A stretch of DNA of 64,000 bases from Vitis vinifera (lineage: Eukaryota; Streptophyta; Magnoliopsida; Vitales; Vitaceae). The notes beneath the pieces were generated by a model that worked only from the letters and a program-made list of their open reading frames with translations, was not told the DNA's origin and ran no database searches. A program made the position numbers and the translations under genes. This document shows, one piece after another, positions 34,041-46,317 of this stretch. The stretch covers positions 23,294,001 through 23,358,000 of the forward strand of contig NC_081820.1 of assembly GCF_030704535.1 (NCBI RefSeq). The letters are read 5' to 3'. Position 1 is the stretch's first letter, and each line of letters opens with the position of its first letter.

Positions 34041-37000
34041 CACTACTACAAAAAGTTTATTTAAGGACGCTTCATTCCTTAGCGCTTTTAATAAGTGTCA
34101 ATAATGTTAGGCAAAATGGATGAATCATGGCGTGTAGAAAAGACACATTAATGTTGGCGCTTCAATGGAGAATATAACGGCGCTTATGAACCTTGGCGCT
34201 TTAAAAGTGACATGGAATTAAAAGGCAATCTTTGGCATTTCTTAAAAGCGCCATTATCTTTGCTCATATATAAATCCCTCTTTTCCCTCATACTCTTACA
34301 CCCCGACTCCCTTTCGATACAAATAGCTAATATTAAAGAACCCACCAAAACCCTTGTTGTCAACCACCAAAACCTCAACTTTTCCGATTATGGATAACTT
34401 CCTTATTTTTTCGCTAGCTAACAAGAAACTCTCTGTTATCCGACTACCTAGATCTGTACTCACTCTAGACGATGATCTCATTTTGAAGCCTACACCCTAA
34501 TCGACATCCGAGGTCAAAAAAACCCCTTTTTCTGGCCACCACCAACGAAATCCACTACCAGCTACATTCATAGTTGGCCACAACTTGAAAGATTCATTTA
34601 CATGTAAGTGTTATGTTCTCTTTTTAGGTTTATTTAGGGCTAGGGTTTGTGATTTAATAGTTGTTTATAATGTTTGTAATTTAAAAGGCCTTGGAATTGG
34701 ATGGTTTTTCATTATGAGAGAAGTGTGGCAGCTTGAGATGAGGAGTAGGAGTTTAGGAGGAGTCGTCTTGGGAAAATGTCATAAGATGGATAAAATCATG
34801 TTTGCAGGTCTATTTTTATGAATCTTGGATTTATCGTGAGATTTGAATTGGGAAAGCTCCATCAAGGTTCCAAATCTTTGATCAATTTTTGTTTTGAAAT
34901 TGTGTGCAATCCTTGGTTCTAGATTTGGATTAAAAAAAATTAGTGTCTTAATTTTCTTCGTCATTTTTTTTTTTTTTGGATGTTGGTGTTGTCTTATTTG
35001 ATTTTAACAACTTGATTTCTCAAAGAGGTCTTTGTTTTTTTATGAAATTTGTTCACGTTGGGTTGTTGTATAGCTTGTATTCCCTAGATACATGCAAGTT
35101 GCTTGATAAAATGGGTGTGAGAATCAGATATATGTTCCTTTTGTTGAATTAATGTGAAAATATGTGTTTAATATCTTGATGTTTTGTATCTATGGTTTCA
35201 AGTTTCCAAGTCTGAGTATTGGAGCAATGATTTATCTCTTCTTAGTTTATGGAATAACCTGTAAATCATCGATTCATTCTATAATGAAATTAAAAGGAAA
35301 TCCATTAGACATGAAGTATAGAAAAAAAACAGAGAAAATGTAAGGAAAAAACAGGGGAAATTTGAGTGTGTTAGCACCACTTGTTAGTTTTGATGGCCCT
35401 AAGACTTAATTCTCTACGTTATTTTCTATTTCACTATATGATCTTTGATTATATTTTGAGCCAATATTAATCCACTTACTAAACTAAATCATCAACGTCC
35501 ATTTCAGGTTTGTATTTGGTGGGCCATTGGAGGAAATCTCATATACCTCACATATATAGGATTGATCATTGAATGAAGTTGCAAGATCAAGTGGTGATCG
35601 ACCTAATGGATGGTTTAGAGTTTCCAGAACTCACTTGATCATCTAACTGTTGGAGGACAGGTAAAAATACAATGGCTTTGGCATGATGACACCCCTTTTT
35701 TCTATGTTTTTTTTTTATTTTTTCTTTTTAAAAAATTAGTTTTCAAGAGGCAGAACTAGTATCACTTTTAGAACATAAAACATGGACTACTATTGGCCAT
35801 TTTCTTGTTCCTTGTTCTAGATAGTTTTTGAAAAGTTGTAAAGCTTTCTTTATTATTTTTTGGAAACTACTAAAAGGGTTTTGGTGTGGTCACTATGAGA
35901 TGTTTGAATTCAATTTGACCATTCAGTTCAAATCCAAATATAAATGTCATTAAAGGCATGTTGCACTTTGAAATATATGTTATTATTCTTATACAATTTT
36001 ATACATTTGAGAAAGATATGAATATATATCTAGGGAGCATTGAATTGTTCTAGGATTTCAATGATATATGTAGTTTTTATGCTTTATCGTGTTGGGATTC
36101 TTCACTTATCTATTAGTTCTTCTTGCTCCAGATGTTGATGAATTTTGTTGTTGTGTTATTGTTGTTGTTGTTGTTATTATTATTATTATTATTATAATTC
36201 CAATTAGGATTTAGAAGAGTTTTCATTCCAATTAGGATTAACTGTGAGTATATATATATATATAATTCTGGTTTTTAAAGAAACCGGTATACATATCAGC
36301 AATTGACAAAACCTTGTGTTGGGAGGTTGGGCAATGGGTAGGAATGTTCTTCAGAATCACATTACACTATCACCATCTATTCCTCAATATTTAAAAATAA
36401 GCCCAAGTATTTCTAAAGTTTGTATATTTTTTGACAATGAGAGAATACTAGAACAAGAAATAGTTGTTTTGTATATTTTTTAAATAGTAAAAGAAGTTGA
36501 GTTTTATTTATATTTATTCTATAGTCCACATTGGATCATACACAAAAAAGAGTTAAGTTTAAATTTTGATACAAAATGGAATTGACACCCTAATATTTTT
36601 TAATTAAATATTGCTATGTTATCCTTACATTATTTTTAAATATTTTTTATGAAACATTTATTTTAGTTGCTTCATTATAGTTTAATTTTTAATTAGAATC
36701 ATATTAGGAGAGTTGAAATGTTAGTTGCATTAAAATATTAACTTTTTTTTTTAACGATAAGTGAAATTAAATTAGGCACTTGCATAAAAAGATGGTTGAT
36801 ACTAAGATGGCAGGACGATTTGCTTTTGTAAATCCGGCTTTGGTTTCCAAAGCTGGAATGGGGGAAGCAAGCAAGGAAAGTAGGTCAAGGCTTATTACTA
36901 ATCGATTGATAAATGCAAATTATGCTAACTTTATTTTCATTCCATACAACCTAGGGTAAGTATAGAACTTAAGTAAGCTATGTATGTAAACTTATCAAAT

Positions 37001-38317
37001 GATAATTAATATATAACTAAATTTATGTAAAATTTTGTAGCTATCATTAGGTTTTGGTGGCATTGGACACAAGGACTATGATTGCATATTACCTTGACTC
37101 ATTGCAAGATCAACCTTCTGATGATCTTAAGGAGATTATTAATATGTAAGTTTCTCTCTCAATACTAGAGCATGAAGCATAATTGGTAACACATATTATT
37201 TTCTTCATGCAGGGTCCTTAGAATTCATCTACCACAAAAACATAAATCATCAAAGAGGGAGCCTACTTGGGTTGTAATAGGAGTGAGTAATTCATATAAA
37301 TTAAGTAATGCAATTTTTAATACCATTTCTTAATTTTTAATTAAGTACAAGATATCCTACAACTAACTATAAAATTGGTGTATTCTACAATGATTTATTT
37401 TTATGCATAAAGTGTCCAATACAAATAGGTAGTGTTGAATGTGGATACTATGTGATGAAATATATGAGAGATATTATTGCTGATCAAGGATGTCTTACAT
37501 CAAAGGTGTGCACCAATTTATTAATTTCTAATATATCAATTTTTAGCTTATTTTTCAATGTAATTGATCAAATTGTTTACATTACTCCTTAATAGTTTCA
37601 CAGAAAAAAATCATATAGCAAAGATGAGTTGAACGAAGTACGATCTGAATGGGTAATGTTGGTCACTTAATTGATACTTTCTTTTGTTTGAAGGCTTTGA
37701 AGACACCTTTTTGTATGGAAATATATCATAATTTTGCCCTATCCAACTATCACTTTTGGCGAGGTTAATATTTTATTTCTTTCTCTTTTGAACCAATATA
37801 TCATTAAAAGTAAATTGTTTGATGGAATCACAACCAAATTGATAATATTTTCTTTCTATTGTCATGATATTTCTCCAGTTTCCCATAACTGAACTAAGCT
37901 GTTAATTGCATGCATGACTCACAGGCATCCAAAGGGAAACTTTCAGAAGCTGAAAGTTGGAAGTTTTTCCAAGTTTCTAATAGTTTATGAGCTACTGCCA
38001 CAACAAAGGTGTTTTTCATAGGGATATCAAGTTTATTATTTTTTACTTCCTATTAAAGATCTTTTAAAGGGGGATATACACTTGGAATTTTTTTGTTCTC
38101 ATGTGATCATTTGTTTTCATTCTCAACTACAAAATGTTCTTGTTGGTTCAAAAGGAAACATGAAGACTTCTAATTTTGGCCATGGTGTTTTACCACTCTA
38201 TTGTAAGTTACATTGTCACCCTCATAAAACATAAAAATTTCTTCATAAAATAATTTTTTTGTTTCATTGCTTAACTTATTTATTTTTCAATGAATCTAAA
38301 ACTACAAGATGATGGAT

Positions 38318-38360
<43 letters not shown>

Positions 38361-39974
38361 AATAGTGGAAGTTCAAATTACATTGCTTAATTAACTTCTA
38401 ATTAAGTTTTTTCAAGTGTCGAAAATGTGGTTTGTAGTTTAATTTTCATTTTATTAAAATTAACGGTTCTATTTTTATCTCTTCAACCAATTTGTAGACT
38501 GGGTAATTGATTGAGCATAGCTCTAGAAGATGCCAATGAAGTATCTCTATGAACATAATCCCCTCATGATAGTGATAAATAAGATGAATGATAAGTATGA
38601 TACAATTGGCCACTGTTTTGGATGCAATGTTGCAATGCATATCAGATGGTAGGAAATGTTAATTCTTTTAACTTAACAAAAAACTTAGTTGATAAAGTAT
38701 CATGGTGTGAACCCTATTTATTTCATGTTACACCATATTCCCAAACCTTCCCTTTACAATGTTGCACATTCGATGAGGTCTATTACTATTAAACAATGCC
38801 TAATTGAATATTTTAATAGACTATTGATGTTGATATTCTCTTGTCCCAAACTTGGTTTGTTTTTCTATTTTCTTTAATTTGGGTTTTACTAAAGATTTAA
38901 TGGATTATTGATGTTAATGTTCTCTTGTCCCGTATTTGATTAATCTTTTGCTTTGTGTTTTAACTATTGATAGTAATTTTGTTATAATTATTCTTAGGGT
39001 CACATATATATGTCAATTGGTATACACATTTGTTTTCCTATTATATTTTCATTGTCATTTCTTTCAATCTATTTCTAGAAGTATTCACTTATATATCTTT
39101 TTCTGAAATTGTAATTGATTTTAGTTTTTTGTGCATGTAGGTCATCTTTTTGGGAAATTAACATTGTAGTTGGATAAGCTAGCATGAAGAAGTATGTTGA
39201 AGACCAAAGCACAATTGGGTTGCATGTAAAGAAAAAATGGACTATGTTAAGGGACTAAACATTAAAGTGGTGACTTTTTTTTGTTATTTTAATATATTTT
39301 AGCTTTTTTGTGTTTCTTATTTATGAAATACAAGTTCAACTATCTATTATTAAATACTGTAATTTGGAAAGGTATTACCAGGTGAAAAATTAGGTGCAAC
39401 AACTAATTTCATTGGTACATAATTTTTTTTCTTATGTGTATGCATTATTTCAATAGCAGATGAAAAATTACGTGCAACAATTATTAAATTAGAACTAAAT
39501 TTAAGATTAAACAATTATCTTCCTTGATGCTTTTACTAAATGTTAAGGAATGACAATATCCACATTTATCCAACCCAATAATGACACTAATAAATGTGTC
39601 GATGTAGTGCGAACAACTAACAATGACACTTTTTGAAGTGTCAAGGTTCTCTTCAATGACGCTTTCTAGAAGTGTCTTTATAGTTCGATATTTGAAACTG
39701 CTAAACAATGACACTTATAGAAAGCGTCAAGGTTTCTTCTACTCAACAATGACGCTTATAAAAGTGTCAATATAGTTTGATATAACTAATGATGACAATT
39801 TTTTTAAGCGTCAAGGTTCTCTTCAATGACGCTTTCTAAAAACATAATTGTAGGCAAATACTTATTATGACAGGCTAGTAATTGATGCTTTGGGGAAGCG
39901 CCATTGAAGGTATTTCTTGACACTTAAAAAGTGTCATGGTTAACGTTTTTTTTTTTTTTTTTTTTTTTATAATG
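34041..39974. mobile_element. CACTA (En/Spm) transposon, ~5.9 kb, decayed
   Basis: The left terminus is cactactacaaaaag at 34041. The right terminus is a poly-T tract ending tttttttataatg, which differs from the expected tttttgtagtg by two G-to-A changes. A 3-bp gaa duplication flanks it (34038-34040 and 39975-39977), as CACTA elements make. Both subterminal regions are filled with short gacgctt / aagcgtc / gtgtcaa words in both orientations, typical transposase-binding repeats. I find no TNPD-type transposase. The interior contains a decayed Ulp1-like protease (36800-37660) and a (TA)n tract (about 38321-38359). Confidence 0.8.
36800..37660 (+). pseudogene. Ulp1-like (C48) cysteine protease remnant inside the CACTA element
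   Basis: Exon-like pieces read MAGRFAFVNPALVSKAG and SRLITNRLINANYANFIFIP, then VLVALDTRTMIAYYLDSLQ (about 37051-37107), then CPIQIGSVECGYYVMKYMRD (about 37408-37470). They are separated by plausible introns. The ECGYY segment holds the catalytic-cysteine region and YLDS the aspartate region of the SUMO-protease fold. At 37048-37050 a TAG follows the expected catalytic histidine (CAT), where the family normally has tryptophan, so this copy is broken. Ulp1-like domains are known passengers in plant CACTA and Mutator-like elements. Confidence 0.7.
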
Positions 39975-39977
39975 GAA

Positions 39978-40771
39978 GTAATAAAAGGTATAATATTAAA
40001 ATGTTAATCTCTTCTTCTTTTGTAAAAGAAAATTTAATATTATATTTTAAATATAAAAATCTTACATTTACCTACAAGTTTTAAAATTTTAAAATAATAA
40101 CAAAATAAATAATTAATTAAATAAATAATAAGTAGACAACTTTATACTATGTAATAGATATAAGTATTTATAAACTTGAACCTACACTTATTGAGAAGAA
40201 ACGTACACCTAGAGTGGCAAGTCTTGACTCAATATGAAATGGAACATCAGATAACTTGTGGTTGCATGAAGCGTGAAGAGACACCTTTGGCTCAAAGAGT
40301 GTATTTAGTTGGGTGGTTATGGTAGTTGCATAACCATCACCCCCATACTCTTGTTTTAGATTCAACTATTTGAATTCAAAATTCTAATGCATGACAACAT
40401 GTATAAAAGTCTCCTCCATTGTAGAGAGATAAGAGAGCATAGAGAGAATAAACAAATAGTGTAATATTTTCTATAACTCAGGCAAAATTGTATAAGGTGT
40501 TAGAGCACTTAGTAAAAAGTTTTGTGATCTTATAATTGTTGAGTAATACAAGTAAGGAAAGCTCTTGTATCTTGTTGGTTGCGTGTATTATATTTCTTTT
40601 GTTGTGGCTTTTGGGAATGTTGGCTAAGGTTAGGTTAGTGTCTTAGCACCGCACACTCGAAAAAAAAAGTGGTTTTTCTAGGGTGTGACACTAGGCTTCT
40701 TTAATTTATGCTTTAGAGGAAAAATCTTATGTCAAAATAAAATGTTTTTGAACACTCGAAAACATTTAAGC
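39978..40771. other. intergenic DNA
   Basis: A short antisense frame at 40168-40365 has no recognised relatives. I see no gene. Confidence 0.4.
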
Positions 40772-41098
40772 TATGTTTGGTTCCCAGAAAATTTGAGGAA
40801 AAATGTAAGAGAAAAAAAATACAAAGGAAAATAGAAGGAAAGAAAAAGTGAAGAAAAATAAAAAAAAAATAGATTAAAAATTGATAAATTATTTTTTTTA
40901 TTACTTCAAACTCATTTTATTTATTTTAACTCATTAATATAAAGATTAAATAATTTAAAAATATATAAGTTTTTAATTAGTTTTAATTATATATGATTTT
41001 TTTTGATATTTTTTATAGGACAACCAAACATGAAAAAATCATTTTCCTTTAGATTTTTTTTATTTCTTTAGTATTTTTTGGAACCAAACATAACCTTA
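40772..41098. mobile_element. intact MITE of the ctatgtttggttcc family
   Basis: The ends are gctatgtttggttccca and tttggaaccaaacataacc, clear terminal inverted repeats, with a purine-rich left half and a pyrimidine-rich right half. It lies immediately upstream of the WRKY pseudogene, within what would have been its promoter. Confidence 0.75.
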
Positions 41099-41104
41099 AG
41101 GTTT

Positions 41105-41640
41105 AATCAGTGAACAAAGTCTTTGCCTTTCTTTTCTTTGAGCTTTTTCCCTCCTAAAAGTTTAAGGTTTTTCTTGGTCCAAATTTGAGTGAAAATGAGT
41201 AATGATCAGGACCTCTCTACCATTGTCAGAAGTTCCTCCTCTAGTGTTGCTCATAAAGCCATAGCCAAAAACACACTAGAAAATAGCTTCTTCCACTCTG
41301 ATGAGTTTGCCTTTGACTTATCTCCTTCTCCTTTTCCTGTATGATTCATCCCAAAAATGAACTGGACAACCCTTTTGACGAATTGTCTCATGTTTACAAA
41401 CCTTTCTACAAGAGGGTTCAGTCTACCACCACAAGGCAAAGACAAACAATGCTGCCAAAGAGGATTTCTTGAACGACGACTCATTTTCGTTTCCTACTTT
41501 AGTTGATACGAGGAATGAATACCAGGACACATTTGACTAACCCTTCGATGAGTATCAAATTGAATAATACCCCACAAATGATAATACCAAAATCAATTCC
41601 AGCAAATACAATTCCACAATTCGATCATGTATGAGTTTTC
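41105..41640 (+). pseudogene. WRKY pseudogene (exon-1 fragment related to copy B)
   Basis: An ATG at 41194 opens MSNDQDLSTIVRSSSSSVAH, very close to copy B's N-terminus. Even the 5' leader (aatttgagtgaaaatgagta) matches 45198-45217. A TGA interrupts the frame at about 41342, after which homology continues in a shifted frame through the DPFDELSHVYKPFY-equivalent region. It fades past about 41450. No WRKY domain or zinc finger follows before homology is lost, so it cannot encode a DNA-binding protein. Confidence 0.85.
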
Positions 41641-42260
41641 TTCATTTTTCTTCTTCTTTTCTTAGCTTTTTTCTCGGTAGTGAAGAGGACCAAGAGACTT
41701 GAGTACTGCTGACTACATGCACGATCACACCTATTTGTCACTTCAAAATTTTAAACATTTTTTATGTTTGTATATCCTTAAAAATGTTAATTATAAGAAA
41801 AATAAAATTTGTGACGTGGTAAATTTTAACATTAATTAAAATTCATTACTATAATTTTGAGTCACACTCATTTACTACAAGCTTAAAGGATTTATAAACG
41901 CTCTCACTCATGTCCATCTACCACAACTTTAGAAAACAACACCACGTGCTACATCTCCAACTTCTACACTGCTACAACACTTTATTTTGAATTTGAATTT
42001 TATTTTAAAATTCAATGGAAATGCAATATCATAATTTTCATATCAATTGAAAGATAATATCATAATTTTCAAAATCCTCTTTATATCTTTAAAAAAATTG
42101 TTATAAAATATATTAACTTATTACAATATAAATAGCATGTTATAATAAAATCATGTCATTTATTAAGTCTATCTACAAAAAATAATCTTTAATTTATAAA
42201 GCCTCTAATATTATAACAATAATGTACTCCTTAAATAACAACATAAACTTATGAAATAAA

Positions 42261-42310
<50 letters not shown>

Positions 42311-42723
42311 GGGCAATAAATAGTTGAAGACAACATTACTCAATATTAAATTAAGAAAAAAAAAATGGAGAATGGAAATTAGAAAGCTATATTACAAAAC
42401 AAAGATGCATTTTTTATAAAAAAAAAAAATTTAAAAATACTTATAAAAAGATGCATTTTTTTAGGTAAGCATTTGTTTAATTTATAAGTTATATTTTCAT
42501 TTATTTTTGTTTAATTTATGAAAACAAGGTGCGAATTGATTTCCAAAGACATGAAATTCATACGCATAATCATGTGGGTAATACGTGCACAATTCGGTGT
42601 GTTAACGCGCAAAGGCATGTAAAGTTATGTGATTAAGAAGTGAGACCTAATATGAAAAGATTTTTTTTTTTTGTTAAAAAATGATAATATTTAATTATTT
42701 AGAAATTGATTAAATGATAAGGT
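41641..42723. other. intergenic DNA with a (TA)n tract
   Basis: (TA)n covers about 42264-42305. No gene is recognised. Confidence 0.5.
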
Positions 42724-43165
42724 AGAGGGTGTTTTAATAAAACTTAATACTTATTACTTAATAATTTAAGTTTATTTTAAATTAAATTATTTTTAAGTTT
42801 TTGTTTCGGTAAAATTAAATTAAATTTTATTCTTAATTATCAAATTAACATATTTACACTTGTCAATTTTAACTTTAACGTATTCTAAAAATATGAAATA
42901 ATTACAAAAATATTTTACCATAAAAGATGAATTGTGAATGTAAAGTGATACTTGTAAAATATGTTTTCACTAAATATGGGTAAATAAGGTAAAAGAAATT
43001 TGAAATTAAAAATAAATTAACTATTTTGACTTAATACTTAAAATTCTTTTTTACTTTAAATTGTGATATTAAGTTATTTTACCAAATATATTTAATCTAT
43101 TTAATAACTTAAATTAAGTCATTAAGTCATATTATGTCATTAAATTGATTTACCACACACCCTCT
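42724..43165. mobile_element. MITE with agagggtgt-type ends, related to 18312-18746
   Basis: The left end agagggtgttttaataaaac is mirrored by gatttaccacacaccctct at the right. Just inside lie ttattacttaataatttaag and aacttaaattaagtcattaa, the same words as in 18312-18746. It is non-coding. Confidence 0.65.
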
Positions 43166-44630
43166 AAACGAAAACTTAGTAAACTAAATGTAAATTAATC
43201 TACTTGATTTATAAAGTTACTTCCTCACGTATATCTTAAGAATATTAGTTAAGTTAATCATATTATTGTATATAAAACTAATATAATTAATTAATTAATT
43301 AATTAATTAATGACTCATATTTATTTCTATTCCTTTATTAAGAAATGGATGTAGGTTGTAATTAATAGTTTTGTTTCTATTTTTATTCAAATGTAGTAAA
43401 GATAATTGATAATTTAATTATATTTAAACGCATTTAATATATCTTTTCCTCATTAAAAAAAAATTAATAAATGACTCAACTTTACCTTGAACTTGTTAAA
43501 GATAAAGAGAGATATATCTTACATTAAGTGAGAATTATTAGATGTGTCATCCCTCTTAATTGCATATTGATGTTAGAATTATTATTATTATTATTATTAT
43601 TATTATTGTCATTAGGGTTAAATATAATTTACTCCATCACTTTTTTTCGAGGCAGAAATTTGATCCCTTAATTTAAGATTTTGAGTAAAAACAAATAATT
43701 ACCAACTTACCATTAGGTTATACTGACATTCATATGTTGTTCTACTCTCCTAAAATAAATTTCATGTTATGTCTTCCGTAACCTTCCTTTCTGACTCCAT
43801 CATTATTTTTCATTTTCATATTCAATTTTTTTTTATATTTTATCTCCTTACATTCAAATATGTTTCACAACAAACATCTAAATGATAAATTGAGTTATTT
43901 CTTTTTATTCATCAAATAAATAAGACATACATTATTTTGTAATCAAATTACAATAAAGAATGAGAATTTATGAAGCATGTGGGTCTAAAATGGACAATTG
44001 AAGTGACATCATAACAAACATCCAAAATTCTCCATTCCATCCTATAAGCAAATATCTTTCATTTTCATAGAATTACATCATACTTGTCACTAACTACATT
44101 GGAAAAACAATTTAGTGGACTATTTTTGGAGGTCAATCATTTTTGTAGATGCAAATAAATGATATTGCATTTTCCCAATCAAACTTTTGATTAAATAAAA
44201 GATAACAATATTTGTTATTGGGATCATCAAAGAGGGAATTTGAAAAATCAAATTAGAATATGAAATCAATTTTCTAGTGAAAATATAAGAACTTTAAAAC
44301 TTGGTTTAAATATTGGAGAAATATTTCGTAACGGAGGATAGAATCATTATTAACAAGTTTTTTTGATAGATATGAGAACGATATATATTTATCAAATATT
44401 ATAAATGACACGAAATGACAAATACTAGTAAAAAATTTATAACAGACATAAAACGACAACTATCAACCGAAAATTTACGATACCGACAAAAAGTCATTTT
44501 CTAGATGACATATTAGTTAATGTCTAATATATACAATTTAACAAATACCGGTTTTTTAGTTGAAACATTAGTTAATATATCATCTTTTCGGTAAATATAC
44601 TTATAACAAAATTATAATAAATGATATAAA

Positions 44631-44685
<55 letters not shown>

Positions 44686-44985
44686 ATAATAGTATATATT
44701 TTAGTTCAAATTTTTTAAGAGAATAAAGATTATTTTCAAATTGATTTTTATGTCCTGTAATATGAGTAAAGCTATTATTCACTCAATTATGACAAGTAAC
44801 ATGCATAAAACTAATTTCTTATTTAAAAATAAATATATATATATATATTTACTTTTTTTCCTTTTATGAAAAACTCGGTTTAGTGACATTGAGCTAGTAA
44901 CATCCGTACGCGGAGTGTCAGTGCATGAGAGTCAGAGAAAAAAGCCAAAACAAAAATAAATGAAAAGATGAGTGGTTTTGTAGTG
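43166..44985. other. intergenic DNA upstream of WRKY copy B
   Basis: It contains an (AATT)n tract near 43289-43314, (ATT)n near 43570-43608, and (TA)n near 44639-44680. A dispersed-repeat-like segment starts near 43617 (gggttaaatataatttactc). No gene is seen. Confidence 0.5.
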
Positions 44986-45068
44986 AAAGAAACCACTGGC
45001 TCAATCCACAAAACCACCTTTTCTGGGACTCCACTCCAAAACCGCCATTGTTACACACCCTCTATAAA
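44986..45068 (+). promoter_or_regulatory. conserved promoter segment and TATA box of WRKY copy B
   Basis: The stretch gaaagaaaccactggctcaa followed by tccacaaaaccacc (about 44986-45017) matches about 20666-20698 upstream of copy A. A TATA box (tctataaa) lies at 45061-45068, about 145 bases before the ATG, with a pyrimidine-rich leader after it. Confidence 0.6.
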
Positions 45069-45210
45069 CAGGGCACAGTCCGTATCAGTCTTCTCCACAC
45101 CAGCTCTTTCCTTTCTCTGAACTTTGAGGTTTCTTTCTGATTAGTGAGCGACGTTGTTAGCCCTTCTTCTCTCTAATTTAGGGTTTTTTCAGGTCGAAAT
45201 TTGAGCGAAA

Positions 45211-46317
45211 ATGAGTAATGATTGGGACCTCTCTGCCATTGTCAGAAGCTGCTCCTCCAGTGCTGGTCATAAGGTCATAGCCAGAAACACACTGGAAGAG
45301 AGCTTCTTACACCCGGATGAGTTTGCCATTGATTTATCTCCTCCTCCTTCTCCTGTTCTAATTGATCCCAAAAATGAATTGGACGACCCTTTTGACGAAT
45401 TATCTCATGTTTATAAACCCTTCTACCGGAGGGTTCAGCCTACCACCGCCGCAGCTGCCGCCATCGTCGCCACCCCGGTGGCTGCTGATTCTACAATTAG
45501 AGGATCGGAAAAGAAACGCAGACGAAAGGAAGTGCAACAACGAACAAACGCTGCCACTCCTATTGTCGATGCACCTGCTATTCCAATTAATGCTGCAGTT
45601 CAACCAGAAGCGCCGCAGCAGCAACAACAGAATGAGAATGATGGGGTTGGATCTCAAGCGCCTCGGGGAAGACGGTAACTCATTTTTCATGGGTTTGGTG
45701 TCGAAAAGAATTCCGTAATCTTTGAAATCTCCGGTTTTGCTTGCTTTTTTTTTGTTACAGGAGAAAGCAGCCGAGGCTGGTGATGAAGATGAATGCGGAG
45801 TCGCTGTCTACAGACTCATGGAGTTGGAGAAAATATGGACAGAAGCCGATACAGGGCTCCATAACTCCAAGGTTTGTTTCTGAATTTTTGAATTTTACTT
45901 TTCATCAGAATTTCAGGCATATTTCTAATTCATTTCATTTTGAGAAGCAGAAGCTACTATCGCTGCAGCAGCTTCAAAGGTTGTGCAGCTAGAAAGCAAG
46001 TGGACCTAAGCGAAGAGGAGCCGGACGTGTACATCGTCACCTACATCGGCGATCACACCCACCGCCGCCCCGGAGGCTGGAGATCCGACGTCGGAACAAC
46101 CGAAAAAGTCTCCGCCTCCCCCACCTCCGACAATACCCCGAAACCAGACACTGAAGACAATAATGAAGACACCGAACCATGGTGTGAAGCCCAAGAAGAC
46201 GATGATGATATTGTCATGGCCATGCATGCACTCGACTCAACGGGATCGGCCTCTACCAGCAGCCAACCTCAGTCTCCACCCAAAAATTCCGTCAGCACCG
46301 CCGGAGAATCTGTTTAG
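45211..46317 (+). CDS. WRKY27: group IIe WRKY transcription factor (WRKY27-like), copy B, 313 aa
   Basis: Exons are 45211-45674, 45761-45871 and 45951-46317 (942 nt joined). Exon 2 has the same length, 111 nt, as in copy A. MSNDWDLSAIVRSCSSS opens the protein; DPFDELSHVYKPFYRRVQP is shared with copy A. A basic KKRRRKE segment and a Gln run (QQQQQ) precede the domain. WRKYGQK lies at residues 177-183, and the finger is C197-X5-C203-X23-H227-X1-H229. After WRKYGQKPI the sequence is QGSITPR, where copy A and most family members have KGSPYPR. The lysine, proline and tyrosine of this loop are therefore changed while the zinc ligands are kept. It is likely a nuclear W-box-binding regulator; the altered loop may affect affinity. 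The tail is acidic. Confidence 0.93.

Noticed and set aside
45362..45718. Overlapping 118-codon frame within WRKY copy B
   Set aside because: It is a shadow of exon 1 and runs into the intron.
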